Assembly (NCBI GenBank): GCA_900318955.1
Contig: ONMJ01000004.1
Coordinates: forward strand, 1-64,000
Length of the DNA stretch: 64,000 bases
Source: an uncultured Bacteroidales bacterium
GTDB taxonomy: Bacteria; Bacteroidota; Bacteroidia; Bacteroidales; UBA932
Reading direction: 5' to 3'
Shown here: piece by piece, positions 8,970 to 17,195 of the stretch
Layout of the letters: each line of letters opens with the position of its first letter
How positions within the stretch are numbered: the stretch's first letter is position 1
Made by a program: the position numbers and the translations under genes
Notes under the pieces: generated by a model
What the model saw: only the letters and a program-made list of their open reading frames with translations
What the model was told of the DNA's origin: nothing
Databases searched by the model: none

Positions 8970-9572
8970 ATGGAGTATCTCGTAGCAGGACTCGGCAATA
9001 TCGGTTCGGAGTATTCCCGCACCCGTCACAACATTGGATTTATGGTATTGGATGCCTGGGCTCAGGCATCCAATGCTGTTTTTTCAACCAAGAGATACGG
9101 AAGTATCGCCAAGGTCTCCTTCAAAGGCAGGAATTTTACTCTTTTGAAGCCCTCCACCTATATGAACCTCAGCGGCAACGCTGTCGATTACTGGGTAAAA
9201 AAGATGGGAATTCCTCTTGAGAATCTTATCGTCGTCTGCGACGACTTGAATCTCCCTTTCGGGACCACAAGAATGAAACTCGGCGGCAGCTCCGGCGGGC
9301 ACAACGGACTATGGAGCATAGAGGATATGCTGGAGACAGACAGATACTGCCGTATAAGAGTCGGTATCGGAAATGATTTCAGCAGAGGCGGTCAAATCGA
9401 CTATGTCCTTGGAGAACTTTCAGAAGAAGAATTGGCCGAAATGCCTTCGATAATCGAACGTGTCATAGAAGGAATTAAAGCTTATTCCACCGTCGGCCCT
9501 CAGCGAGCAATGAATGCTATAAATACGCGTCATGATAAGGGAAAAACCTCTGAAAATGAAGTAACTAAGTGA
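8970..9572 (+). CDS. pth: Peptidyl-tRNA hydrolase
   Basis: Pth releases peptides from peptidyl-tRNA that has dropped off ribosomes. The 200-residue protein has the signature GLGNIGSEYSRTRHNIGF with the catalytic His, the LLKPSTYMNLSG motif, the VVCDDLNLPFG segment with the catalytic Asp, and the GGSSGGHNGL loop. The C-terminal tail after residue 185 is Lys/Thr-rich and probably flexible. It is co-transcribed with rplY. Confidence 0.96.
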   Translation: MEYLVAGLGNIGSEYSRTRHNIGFMVLDAWAQASNAVFSTKRYGSIAKVSFKGRNFTLLKPSTYMNLSGNAVDYWVKKMGIPLENLIVVCDDLNLPFGTTRMKLGGSSGGHNGLWSIEDMLETDRYCRIRVGIGNDFSRGGQIDYVLGELSEEELAEMPSIIERVIEGIKAYSTVGPQRAMNAINTRHDKGKTSENEVTK

Positions 9573-9588
9573 TTTTTTGGAAAAATTA

Positions 9589-9620
9589 TTTGTTTTATTA
9601 GATAATAATCCATAACTTGC
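9589..9620 (+). promoter_or_regulatory. Promoter of the Hc1-like gene
   Basis: TTTG at 9589-9592 and TAACTTGC at 9613-9620 are separated by 20 bases, the Bacteroidetes spacing. The -7 element has the same variant form (TAnCTTGCACAA) as the exb operon promoter. The start codon is 53 bases downstream. Confidence 0.65.
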
Positions 9621-9673
9621 ACAAAGTTTTGAAAACTAATGTTTAATGAACAATAATAAACTAATTTAAAATC

Positions 9674-9847
9674 ATGAAAGAGCTTGTTGAGAAAATCGCA
9701 GCCGAGTATGCTGAGTACGCAAAGAACGCAGAGGCACAGTTGGTAAAAGGCAATAAAGCAGCTGGCGCTCGCGCACGCAAGGCCGCTCTCGGTCTCATGA
9801 AAGATCTTAAGGAATTCCGCAAGGTTTCCGTTGAGGCTGCAAAGTAA
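9674..9847 (+). CDS. Histone H1-like protein (Hc1 family)
   Basis: The 57-residue protein is Lys/Ala/Glu-rich and begins MKELVEKIAA. It contains GNKAAGARARKAAL followed by EFRKVSVEAAK. That layout is characteristic of the short Hc1-type proteins found in nearly all Bacteroidetes, which are presumed to bind DNA. Function is not settled experimentally as far as I know. The gene has its own strong-looking promoter and is followed by an intrinsic terminator, so it is monocistronic and probably highly expressed. Confidence 0.88.
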   Translation: MKELVEKIAAEYAEYAKNAEAQLVKGNKAAGARARKAALGLMKDLKEFRKVSVEAAK

Positions 9848-9870
9848 TTTGTGACACCAAAAGATTTCCC

Positions 9871-9900
9871 GCGACTGCCAAAAGCAGCCGCTTTTTTTTA
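9871..9900 (+). terminator. Intrinsic terminator of the Hc1-like gene
   Basis: GCG-A-CTGC (9871-9878) pairs with GCAG-C-CGC (9884-9891) apart from one A/C mismatch, and the stem is followed by eight T residues. Confidence 0.85.
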
Positions 9901-10610
9901 TCCCTCAAAAATTTTTCAACTTTTTTGATTTTTTCTGCAACGTTTCTTATAATCCCTGCATCTATAAGTCAGGTTTAGGTTTTAGTACACGTCTAGAAGT
10001 CGGTTCCGTCTCGCATCGGGCCGGCTTCTTGGTTAATAGCCTCCGCTCTCCCTCAGCACCTGAAATTCCACAAGGGCTAACACTCAATTGCTTCCAGCAT
10101 TTTCCCTACCTCCACGGCCTTAGGGAAAAAGTCATATATCACTGATATGCAATAAGATACATGGCAGGCGCAGGAGGCATGTTTTCTGAGCCCCATCTCC
10201 CTGGAAGGGCGTTTCGTAGTACGGCAGGTTGATATTATTCCGTAATATCCGGGAGATGATGATTTCGGGGACGGAAACACGCCTCCACGCCCCAAGTTGC
10301 TCACCAAAACGCATTTCGGGGCGAATCATTGGCTTATCGCCCCCGTTTTTATTTGCAAAATGATTATTCTCCCTAGAGAATAGCTTGATAAGCCGGTCGT
10401 GCACCGGAAGGGCGCCATGGTGTACGAGAAGTGACCTGAAATGCCGACCATACCCCAGGAAAGGATCAGGGTGTACAGGAAGCGACTGTCACCAACACGA
10501 ATGTCACAATCACCTACCAAAAGAAATCCAGGCAGGCATCAAATTTGGAGAAAAGAATAAAAAACCGTTTCTTTGCAGTTGCAGAGAGATTTTGTACTAG
10601 AACCAAGCGA
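9901..10610. other. 700-base intergenic region with many inverted repeats, no convincing gene
   Basis: No frame longer than about 90 codons is open and none resembles a known family. Perfect or near-perfect inverted repeats are frequent: 9996-10003/10021-10028, 10100-10108/10121-10129, 10194-10201/10251-10258 enclosing 10231-10237/10243-10249, and 10470-10493 with one bulged base. A terminator-like hairpin ends at 10350. This fits a structured RNA or a long leader of the downstream M6 gene. I compared it from memory with RNase P RNA, tmRNA and SRP RNA and saw none of their conserved sequences. Fragments of protein-like sequence with in-frame stops (minus strand 10077-10404, plus strand 10370-10545) also leave open a decayed gene. 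Confidence 0.4.
10318..10350 (+). terminator. Terminator-like hairpin in the 9.9-10.6 kb intergenic region
   Basis: GGGGCGA (10318-10324) and TCGCCCC (10337-10343) form a perfect 7-base-pair stem, followed by CG and five T. It would end a plus-strand transcript that starts within this intergenic region. Confidence 0.5.
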
Positions 10611-12761
10611 ATGAGAATCAAACTGACTCTTATTACTATATTTATAGCCTTATCCCTTGGAGCCGTTCCGACAAGAAGGGGTTCAATAACTATCACCCAG
10701 CCTGACGGATATTCTTTCACCGCTCGCGTAAAGGGCGATGCTTTCATGCGTATCATGACAACGGAAGACGGTGCGTCCATTAAGAAAGCGGAAGACGGCT
10801 ATTACTATTATGCTGTCTATGACGGCGAAGGGAAGAAAGTATGCACCTCCTTCAGAGTGGGTGACGCTGTGCCTGCGAATATTTTATCTGATAGCCGATA
10901 CATTCCCTATCATATCCTCGGCAGAAGGGCAGACCAGAAAAGATACAGACTCCGCTGGGATGGTAGGCCCAATCTTGAAAAGAGAATCAGAGCCTCCCAC
11001 CCCGTCAGTACAAAAGCCGGATCCATGGAAAGACATGGCCTTGTTATCCTCGCAGAGTTTTCCGATGTCAAGTTCACCTACACGAAGGATGATTTCGTCA
11101 GACTACTAAATGGCGACACAGACAACTCCGCAGTTGCTTATTTCAATGACCAGTTCGGCGGAGAATATGACTTCAAATTCACTGTAAGCAACATCGTGAC
11201 CCTCCCTGAAAAGGAAGCCTTCTACGGGACGAACAACAGCGATGATGAAGATCAGAATGCCGCTCTCATGATTAAGGAAGCATGCCAGGCCGCCGATGCC
11301 GAGATTGATTTTTCTGTCTTCGATGATGACGGTGACGGATATGTCGACAATGTATTCGTGTTCTTCGCAGGAAAGGATGAAGCCGACGATCCCGATGCCA
11401 ATGCAGACTGCATATGGTCCCATGCTTATTATCTCTCCGGAGACGGCATCAAACTCGTTCTGGACGACAAAAGAATCGATTCCTACGCTTGCACGGCGGA
11501 GTTGATGCGCCTCTACCAAGGCGGGAAATATACAATGGCCTCAATCGGCACCTTCTGCCATGAATATTCCCATACCTTCGGCCTTCCTGACTACTACGAT
11601 ACCGATTATGAAGGGAGCGGAGGCCAGTCTGACGGCCTATGGGGCTCGATCAGCCTCATGGACAGCGGGAACTATAATAACGACGGCTATTGTCCTCCCT
11701 ACTACAACGCAGTCGACCGATACGAGCTCGGAATGAGCGAACCTGTCATTCTCACACCAGGGCCGCATACCCTCGAGCCAATCCATAAGAATGGCAAGTT
11801 CTATATTATCCCTACAGATAACGAGAAGGAGTATTTCCTTCTGGAATGCCGTTCATCAGAAAAATGGGACCGGTATATCGGAGGGAGCGGCCTCATTATC
11901 TACCACATAGATAAATCTGACAGGTCGGCAGGAATCTCGGACAAATACGGTGATATCTCCGCATACGACAGGTGGTTCGTATACAATGAGGTAAATGCAA
12001 GGCCCGACCACCAATGCGCCGACCTTATTGAGTCAAATCCTTCTGCAGGCGTTCCCAATCAAGTATTCTGGCCTCAGACCGGCCACACCACATTCTCCCC
12101 TTCTACCGACCCGGCTTTTGTATTCTGGAGCGGAGAGGAGAGCAGCATGGCCCTTACCGGCATTCGAAAAAGCGGCGACAATATTGTCTTTACTGCTATT
12201 GGAGGAGTTGTCGACAAAGCTCCCGATGCGATTATTGACTCTCAGGATATCTTTCAAGACGCAGCGATAATAAGATGGAGCGCTTCGGATCCCTCTTACG
12301 CAGGGAACGGATATATCTCATTCTCTCTCGATTCTTCCGAAGAAAAAGAGTATGTAGTCCCTCCTTATGAGGAAGGCAAATACGCCTTCGTTATCGACGG
12401 CCTCTCCCCGAGGACCGCATATTCTGCTAAGATCTATTTTAAGGCATCCGGCATCCCAGGCACTGTCAACGATAAATGCAAGTTCACTACAAAGTCAAGC
12501 TACTCCGGGACATATCCTTATATCATTCTCAGCGGCGCCGAAAGGGGCTCTGACGGGTCCTTTGCCAAGGGAACGGAGATTCCCCTGAGAGTCTGCAATG
12601 CAACCGACGCAGAAGGTGTTCAATGGTACTTCAATGATAGTGAAATCGCCCCGTCTGACGACGGATACTACCATCTCAAGAAGTCAGGTACGGTAAGAGC
12701 TGAAGTCATCTACAGCGACGGAAGCAAGGATGTGATAGTTAAAGAAATCATAGTGAAATGA
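10611..12761 (+). CDS. Secreted M6-family metalloprotease with fibronectin-like C terminus
   Basis: This 716-residue protein has an N-terminal signal peptide and an M6 (immune inhibitor A-like) catalytic domain. The zinc motif HEYSHTFGLPD starts at residue 317, and an Asp/Gly-rich DDDGDGYVDN at about 238-247 looks like a calcium-binding loop. After about residue 540 it continues into a fibronectin type III-like domain and a shorter beta domain. No type IX secretion C-terminal signal is obvious. Likely substrates are extracellular proteins, but none is shown. The frame is open to a TTG at 10545, yet only the ATG at 10611 gives a proper signal peptide. It overlaps the next lipoprotein gene by 4 bases. 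Confidence 0.88.
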   Translation: MRIKLTLITIFIALSLGAVPTRRGSITITQPDGYSFTARVKGDAFMRIMTTEDGASIKKAEDGYYYYAVYDGEGKKVCTSFRVGDAVPANILSDSRYIPYHILGRRADQKRYRLRWDGRPNLEKRIRASHPVSTKAGSMERHGLVILAEFSDVKFTYTKDDFVRLLNGDTDNSAVAYFNDQFGGEYDFKFTVSNIVTLPEKEAFYGTNNSDDEDQNAALMIKEACQAADAEIDFSVFDDDGDGYVDNVFVFFAGKDEADDPDANADCIWSHAYYLSGDGIKLVLDDKRIDSYACTAELMRLYQGGKYTMASIGTFCHEYSHTFGLPDYYDTDYEGSGGQSDGLWGSISLMDSGNYNNDGYCPPYYNAVDRYELGMSEPVILTPGPHTLEPIHKNGKFYIIPTDNEKEYFLLECRSSEKWDRYIGGSGLIIYHIDKSDRSAGISDKYGDISAYDRWFVYNEVNARPDHQCADLIESNPSAGVPNQVFWPQTGHTTFSPSTDPAFVFWSGEESSMALTGIRKSGDNIVFTAIGGVVDKAPDAIIDSQDIFQDAAIIRWSASDPSYAGNGYISFSLDSSEEKEYVVPPYEEGKYAFVIDGLSPRTAYSAKIYFKASGIPGTVNDKCKFTTKSSYSGTYPYIILSGAERGSDGSFAKGTEIPLRVCNATDAEGVQWYFNDSEIAPSDDGYYHLKKSGTVRAEVIYSDGSKDVIVKEIIVK

Positions 12762-13162
12762 AAAAACTCATCATTATAATATCGTCTCTTTTACTCCTTG
12801 TTTCCTGCAGTGGCGACAAACACATGGAAAGCGCTCTTCTCGAGCAAGAGACAGTTTGCCTCAAAATCAAGGGCAAACTCGTTCATTCTTTCGATGCGGC
12901 CAGCTGTCAGCTTGGATACAATGCCTCGAAAAAGCAGTTCAGGATGGGAAATGACGACATGAGCGAGTATTTCATAGTAACATGCTCCGACATCCCTTCC
13001 CGCGAAGGTCAGAGCGTGACCGCCACCCTCGAATGGACCCAGAACAGCAGCATCCAGAAAAAGACCGGGATTAATTTCAATGTCGAGAAATCCTCCTCCG
13101 ACGGTACCGTCTGGCTCTGGTCCCGAAAGGAAGGAATCGCCGCCATCCTCCACCGCCTGTAA
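12758..13162 (+). CDS. Small lipoprotein, hypothetical, partner of the M6 protease gene
   Basis: The 134-residue protein has a lipoprotein signal ending in the lipobox LVSC (Cys17) and a small, probably beta-rich domain rich in Ser, Lys and Gly. I do not recognise a family. The start codon overlaps the stop of the M6 gene (ATGA), so translation is coupled and the two products may work together, for example as a surface-attached partner. A strong hairpin terminator follows. Confidence 0.75.
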   Translation: MKKLIIIISSLLLLVSCSGDKHMESALLEQETVCLKIKGKLVHSFDAASCQLGYNASKKQFRMGNDDMSEYFIVTCSDIPSREGQSVTATLEWTQNSSIQKKTGINFNVEKSSSDGTVWLWSRKEGIAAILHRL

Positions 13163-13167
13163 AACCA

Positions 13168-13197
13168 AAAGAGACCGACATGTTTGTCGGTCTCTTC
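13168..13197. terminator. Bidirectional terminator between the M6 operon and tpiA
   Basis: GAGACCGACA (13171-13180) and TGTCGGTCTC (13185-13194) form a perfect 10-base-pair stem with a 4-base loop, extended by A/T pairs. On the minus strand the stem is followed by TTTTGG and TTTT. Convergent genes end on both sides. Confidence 0.8.
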
Positions 13198-13218
13198 AAA
13201 TACTAATGTGTCAGATGC

Positions 13219-13974
13219 TTAGAAGCTGAGGGCGATCTGGATGAAATCGTCAGCTTTAAGAGCGGCACCACCGATGAGTCCGCCGTCGATGTCCTTCTCA
13301 GCAAAGAGTTCCTTCGCATTTGAAGGCTTGCAACTGCCGCCGTAGAGGATAGTAACTTCCTCAGCAGCCTCCTCGCCGAATTTAGCGGCGATGACCTTGC
13401 GGATGCATGCGTGAATTTCTTCTGCCTGAGCTGCGGTTGCGGTCTTGCCGGTACCGATGGCCCAAACGGGCTCGTAAGCTACTACGATGCTCTTGAGCTG
13501 CTCAGCGGTAAGGGTGTAAAGGACAGCCTCGGTCTGATTCTTGACAACCTCGAAATGCTTTCCAGCCTCTCTCTCGTCGAGATTCTCACCGACACAGAGG
13601 ATAACCTTGATACCTGCCTCAAGAGCGAGCTTGGTCTTTACAACAAGCTTCTCATCGGTCTCACCATAGTACTGGCGACGCTCTGAGTGACCAAGGATAG
13701 TGTACTCGCAACCTACGGAGGTCAGCATATTGACAGCAACCTCTCCTGTGTAGGCACCTTTCTCATGATCTGCGCAGTTCTGCGCGGAAAGTGCAACCTT
13801 CGATCCCTTGAGGGCATCAGCTACACATACGAGATGGGTGAAAGGAGGAGCAACAACGAGATCAACTCCTGCAGGAACCTCAACAGACTTGGCTGCAACA
13901 GCCTTTGCGAGCTCTACGCCCTCGGCAACGGTGGTATTCATTTTCCAGTTGCCAGCGACAATTTTCTTTCTCAT
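13219..13974 (-). CDS. tpiA: Triosephosphate isomerase
   Basis: The enzyme interconverts glyceraldehyde-3-phosphate and dihydroxyacetone phosphate in glycolysis and gluconeogenesis. The 251-residue protein has the usual length and all catalytic segments: GNWKMN (Lys), LGHSERR (His), AYEPVWAIGTGKTA (Glu and the flexible loop 6) and the phosphate-binding GGSCKPSN and DGGLIGGAAL near the C terminus. It is monocistronic, with a promoter of consensus spacing upstream. Confidence 0.98.
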   Translation of the reverse strand: MRKKIVAGNWKMNTTVAEGVELAKAVAAKSVEVPAGVDLVVAPPFTHLVCVADALKGSKVALSAQNCADHEKGAYTGEVAVNMLTSVGCEYTILGHSERRQYYGETDEKLVVKTKLALEAGIKVILCVGENLDEREAGKHFEVVKNQTEAVLYTLTAEQLKSIVVAYEPVWAIGTGKTATAAQAEEIHACIRKVIAAKFGEEAAEEVTILYGGSCKPSNAKELFAEKDIDGGLIGGAALKADDFIQIALSF

Positions 13975-14007
13975 TTGATATCTTAGATTTTAGATGTTTC
14001 CAGTCTG

Positions 14008-14039
14008 CAAATATACTCGATTCCCATGAGAATAGCAAA
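14008..14039 (-). promoter_or_regulatory. Promoter of tpiA
   Basis: On the minus strand TTTG (CAAA at 14036-14039) is followed after 20 bases by TATATTTG (14015 down to 14008). Both elements and the spacing match the Bacteroidetes consensus. The tpiA ATG is 33 bases downstream. Confidence 0.75.
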
Positions 14040-14040
14040 C

Positions 14041-15450
14041 CTACCAGGCTCTAATGAAGGAGCAACCGGAGATGTCCAGTGAGCTGAAGGTATCTATATC
14101 AAAGTCAGCTTTGGTATAATAGAAGCTGCTGTCTTCGATACTTATATCGCTTACGCACCTGAGTCCCTCGACGCCAACGCTCCTTATCGCCGTCTTTGCA
14201 TTGTGGCAGACGACTCTCGAAATCTTTATATCCTTGAAATCAGGAGCAAACTCGACAGCAACAGGTTTTCCGGAATCGGACTCCTTATAGTTGTACTTTT
14301 TATCGATATAAGTGCATTCGAAGATTATTGCCTCGTCCTTGATATCAGTCATCACGATATCACTGATACGGATTCCTTCGGTGGGGCCTCCCCTACCGAT
14401 TCCGCTCTTGAAACGAAGACCGACATCGGTGCCGGAAAAGCGGCAGCGACGGACCACTATATTCTTCATTCCCCCGCTGACATCGGAGCCGATTACGAAC
14501 CCGCCGTGGGCATGAAAAACAGTATTGTCTTGAATCAGGATATCTTCACAAGGGCCGTACTTTACTCCGGAAGGGCCGGTTCCGCCTTTCATGCAGATTC
14601 CATCATCGCCGGCATCGACTGTGCAGCGGGTAACAAGACAGACCCTGCAGTTGCTAAGGTCAATCGCATCCCCGTTCTGAGCATTCCACGGGCAGCGGAC
14701 CGTCACCTCGTCGATGATAAGATTCTCGCAGCGAGTCGGATGGAGATGGAAACGAGGTGAATTCTGGATTGTAACCCCCTCTACGAGGACATTTTGGCAG
14801 TCATTGAACTGGACGGCGTCGGCCCGCATGCTCTCCTGCTTCTCCGGATCATCAGCGATGTTTTCGCGGCCCTTCAGGTCATAAGCATACCAGAGAGAGC
14901 CATCTTCGTTCACCTTTCCGCCCATATAATTGAATTCTGACCACTCTGCATCGCTGGTCTTACTCCTTTTGACTGGCCTCCACTGGGCACCATTGCCGTC
15001 AATAATACCCTCTCCTGTAATAGCGACATTCTCACACTTAGATGCACTGATAAGAGGACGGACGCGGCCGGAGACAGGCTTTCCGTCCTCTACTTTAACG
15101 AAGGCGGCCTTGTCTTCCGTTGCCATAATAATGGCATTCCGGTCAAGTCGAAGGCCAATTCCGCTTTTGAGGGAAATAGGGCCGGTCATATATACTCCCG
15201 CAGGGACATAGAGCCAACCGCCTCCCTGCTTCCGAAGAGCGGAAATCGCCTTTTGAAAGGCCTCTGTATTCAGCGTAATTCCATCCCCGAGCCCACCGAA
15301 ATCAGTCAGTGAGACGGAGTAATCTGCGATTTGAACCGGACTTACCTGCTTCATCGGAACTTCTAGTCCATCATAGCAGGAAGAATAATCCTGTGCTCCC
15401 GCCAAGACGCTGGCAAGAAGCAGTATAGAAAAGAGAACAATCTTCTTCAT
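14041..15450 (-). CDS. Glycoside hydrolase family 28 (polygalacturonase-like), secreted
   Basis: The 469-residue protein has a signal peptide (about 1-19) and a right-handed beta-helix with the GH28 signatures: NGDAIDLSNC, DAGDDGICMKGG (catalytic Asp pair), HGGFVIGSDVSGG (catalytic His region) and RFKSGIGRGG. GH28 enzymes hydrolyse galacturonic-acid linkages in pectin. An N-terminal pectate-lyase-3-like segment (DFGGLGDG) is typical of Bacteroidetes members. It stands alone here without a SusC/SusD pair or other pectinases, so polymer and linkage cannot be specified. Confidence 0.93.
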   Translation of the reverse strand: MKKIVLFSILLLASVLAGAQDYSSCYDGLEVPMKQVSPVQIADYSVSLTDFGGLGDGITLNTEAFQKAISALRKQGGGWLYVPAGVYMTGPISLKSGIGLRLDRNAIIMATEDKAAFVKVEDGKPVSGRVRPLISASKCENVAITGEGIIDGNGAQWRPVKRSKTSDAEWSEFNYMGGKVNEDGSLWYAYDLKGRENIADDPEKQESMRADAVQFNDCQNVLVEGVTIQNSPRFHLHPTRCENLIIDEVTVRCPWNAQNGDAIDLSNCRVCLVTRCTVDAGDDGICMKGGTGPSGVKYGPCEDILIQDNTVFHAHGGFVIGSDVSGGMKNIVVRRCRFSGTDVGLRFKSGIGRGGPTEGIRISDIVMTDIKDEAIIFECTYIDKKYNYKESDSGKPVAVEFAPDFKDIKISRVVCHNAKTAIRSVGVEGLRCVSDISIEDSSFYYTKADFDIDTFSSLDISGCSFIRAW

Positions 15451-15528
15451 AATTTAAATATATTCTTTGCAATATCGGAAAAAAACTCAAGAAAACAATA
15501 ATTAAAGATTTATATAGAATATTTTCCG

Positions 15529-15536
15529 TAAATTTG
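15529..15536 (+). promoter_or_regulatory. -7 box of the tyrS operon
   Basis: TAAATTTG is followed by CAGG, 22 bases before the tyrS ATG. No clear TTTG was found at the -33 distance. Confidence 0.5.
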
Positions 15537-15558
15537 CAGGATTAAGAATTTTCAATCG

Positions 15559-16848
15559 ATGAAGAATTTTGTTGAAGAACTCAAATGGAGAGGCATGATC
15601 CAGGATATCATGCCCGGAACCGAAGAAAAACTCATGGAAGGCCCTCAGTCTGCCTATGTTGGCATTGACCCGACGGCCGACTCACTCCATATAGGCCACC
15701 TTGTAAGTGTCATGATTCTCAAGCACTTCCAGAGGTGCGGCCACAAGCCAATCGCCCTCGTCGGAGGCGCGACGGGAATGATTGGCGACCCCTCGATGAA
15801 ATCTGCCGAGAGGAACCTTCTCGACGAGGAGACACTGAACCACAATGTTGCTTGCATCAAGGCTCAGCTTAGCCGTTTCCTCGACTTTGAGAGCGATGCG
15901 CCCAACAAGGCCGAGCTTGTCAACAACTATGACTGGATGAAGGACTATAGCTTCATAGGCTTCATCCGCGACATCGGCAAGCACATTACCGTCAACTACA
16001 TGATGGCGAAGGATTCGGTCAAGAAACGTCTGTCGAGGGACTCTTCCGAGGGCATGTCATTCACCGAATTCAGCTACCAGTTGATGCAGGGTTATGATTT
16101 CTACTGGCTCTGGAAGAACAAGGGATGCATCCTTCAGCTCGGCGGCAGCGACCAGTGGGGCAATATCACCACCGGCACCGAACTCATCCGAAGGATGGAC
16201 GGCGGAGAAGCTTTCGCTCTCACATGTCCCCTTATCCGCAAGGCCGACGGCACTAAATTCGGCAAGACCGAGAAGGGCAACATCTGGCTCGACGCGGAAA
16301 AGACATCGCCTTACGAGTTCTACCAGTTCTGGCTCAATGTGGCCGACAATGACGCTGAAAGCTACATCAAGATATTCACCATGTTGGACCGCGAGACTAT
16401 CGAATCGCTTATTGAAGAGCACCGCCAGGATCCCGGCCAGAGAAAGCTTCAAAAGGTTCTCGCCCGCGAGGTAACCATCATGTGCCACGGAGAAAAAGAG
16501 TACGAGAACGCACTTGAGGCATCGCAGATGCTCTTTGGCAACTCAACTTCAGAAGCCCTCAGAAAACTCGACGAAAAGACATTCCTAGCCGTTTTCAGCG
16601 GGGTTCCGACATTCGATGTCCCTAAGGCGGAGCTCCCCTGCGGCATCCAGGATTTCCTTGCCGTCAAGACAAGCGTCTTCCCTTCGAAGGGAGAGGCCCG
16701 CAAGATGATCCAGGGAGGTGGAGTCAGCATCAACAAGGATAAATTCACAGATCCTTCCGGAGAGATTACCGAGGCCGACATCATCGACGGAAAGTACATC
16801 CTCGCCCAGAAAGGAAAGAAGAACTACTTCATTATCAACATAATATAA
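15559..16848 (+). CDS. tyrS: Tyrosyl-tRNA synthetase
   Basis: This class I synthetase charges tRNA-Tyr. The 429-residue enzyme has the HIGH motif as SLHIGHL near residue 47, the tyrosine-binding segment [15 protein letters not shown], a KMSKS-equivalent KFGKTEKGN, and a C-terminal S4-like RNA-binding domain ([18 protein letters not shown]). The stop TAA overlaps the ATG of rbfA by one base, so the genes are translationally coupled. Confidence 0.97.
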   Translation: MKNFVEELKWRGMIQDIMPGTEEKLMEGPQSAYVGIDPTADSLHIGHLVSVMILKHFQRCGHKPIALVGGATGMIGDPSMKSAERNLLDEETLNHNVACIKAQLSRFLDFESDAPNKAELVNNYDWMKDYSFIGFIRDIGKHITVNYMMAKDSVKKRLSRDSSEGMSFTEFSYQLMQGYDFYWLWKNKGCILQLGGSDQWGNITTGTELIRRMDGGEAFALTCPLIRKADGTKFGKTEKGNIWLDAEKTSPYEFYQFWLNVADNDAESYIKIFTMLDRETIESLIEEHRQDPGQRKLQKVLAREVTIMCHGEKEYENALEASQMLFGNSTSEALRKLDEKTFLAVFSGVPTFDVPKAELPCGIQDFLAVKTSVFPSKGEARKMIQGGGVSINKDKFTDPSGEITEADIIDGKYILAQKGKKNYFIINII

Positions 16849-17195
16849 TGGAAAAACCGGCATCAACCAGACAACTCAAGGTAGGACGTGAGATTCAGAA
16901 GGACCTAGCGGAGATCATCAGGAGCAAAGGCATGGCCGCCTTTGGCGGGGCCATGGTGACTGTCAGCGAAGTCAGGGTAAGCCCCGACCTCTCTGTCGCG
17001 AAGGTTTATGTAAGTATCTTCCCTTCCGAGAAGCAGGAGTCTGTAATGGACACCCTACAGCAGAACCTCAAGTCATACCGGGGAGAGCTCGGACGCCAGG
17101 TCGGACGCCAGTTAAGAATCGTCCCAGACCTCGTATTCTATCTCGATACATCCCTTGACTACGCTGAGCATATCGAAGAGCTCCTCAAGAAATAA
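16848..17195 (+). CDS. rbfA: Ribosome-binding factor A
   Basis: This KH-like protein helps mature the 30S subunit and 16S 5' end. The 115-residue protein has the expected length and the family pattern of N-terminal VGREIQKDLAEII, VTVSEVRVSPDLSVAKVYVS in the centre, and the C-terminal PDLVFYLDTSLDYAEHI. It lies between tyrS and a LolC/E-type permease with no intergenic space, a typical arrangement in Bacteroidetes. Confidence 0.95.
   Translation: MEKPASTRQLKVGREIQKDLAEIIRSKGMAAFGGAMVTVSEVRVSPDLSVAKVYVSIFPSEKQESVMDTLQQNLKSYRGELGRQVGRQLRIVPDLVFYLDTSLDYAEHIEELLKK

Noticed and set aside
9871-9900. Hairpin at the end of the Hc1-like gene as an attenuator
   Set aside because: It follows the stop codon and has eight T after the stem, so a plain intrinsic terminator explains it.
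9996-10493. RNase P RNA or tmRNA in the 700-base gap
   Set aside because: Neither strand shows the conserved GAGGAAAGTCC/ACAGAA elements of RNase P RNA or the tmRNA ends and T arm; AGGAAAG at 10457 is an isolated match.
10077-10520. Three minus-strand frames of 64-90 codons as genes
   Set aside because: They overlap each other in different frames, resemble no family, and lie in the inverted-repeat-rich region; a decayed gene is possible but unsupported.
10545-10611. TTG start at 10545 for the M6 protease
   Set aside because: It would put 22 charged residues before a good signal peptide; the ATG at 10611 fits a secreted protein.
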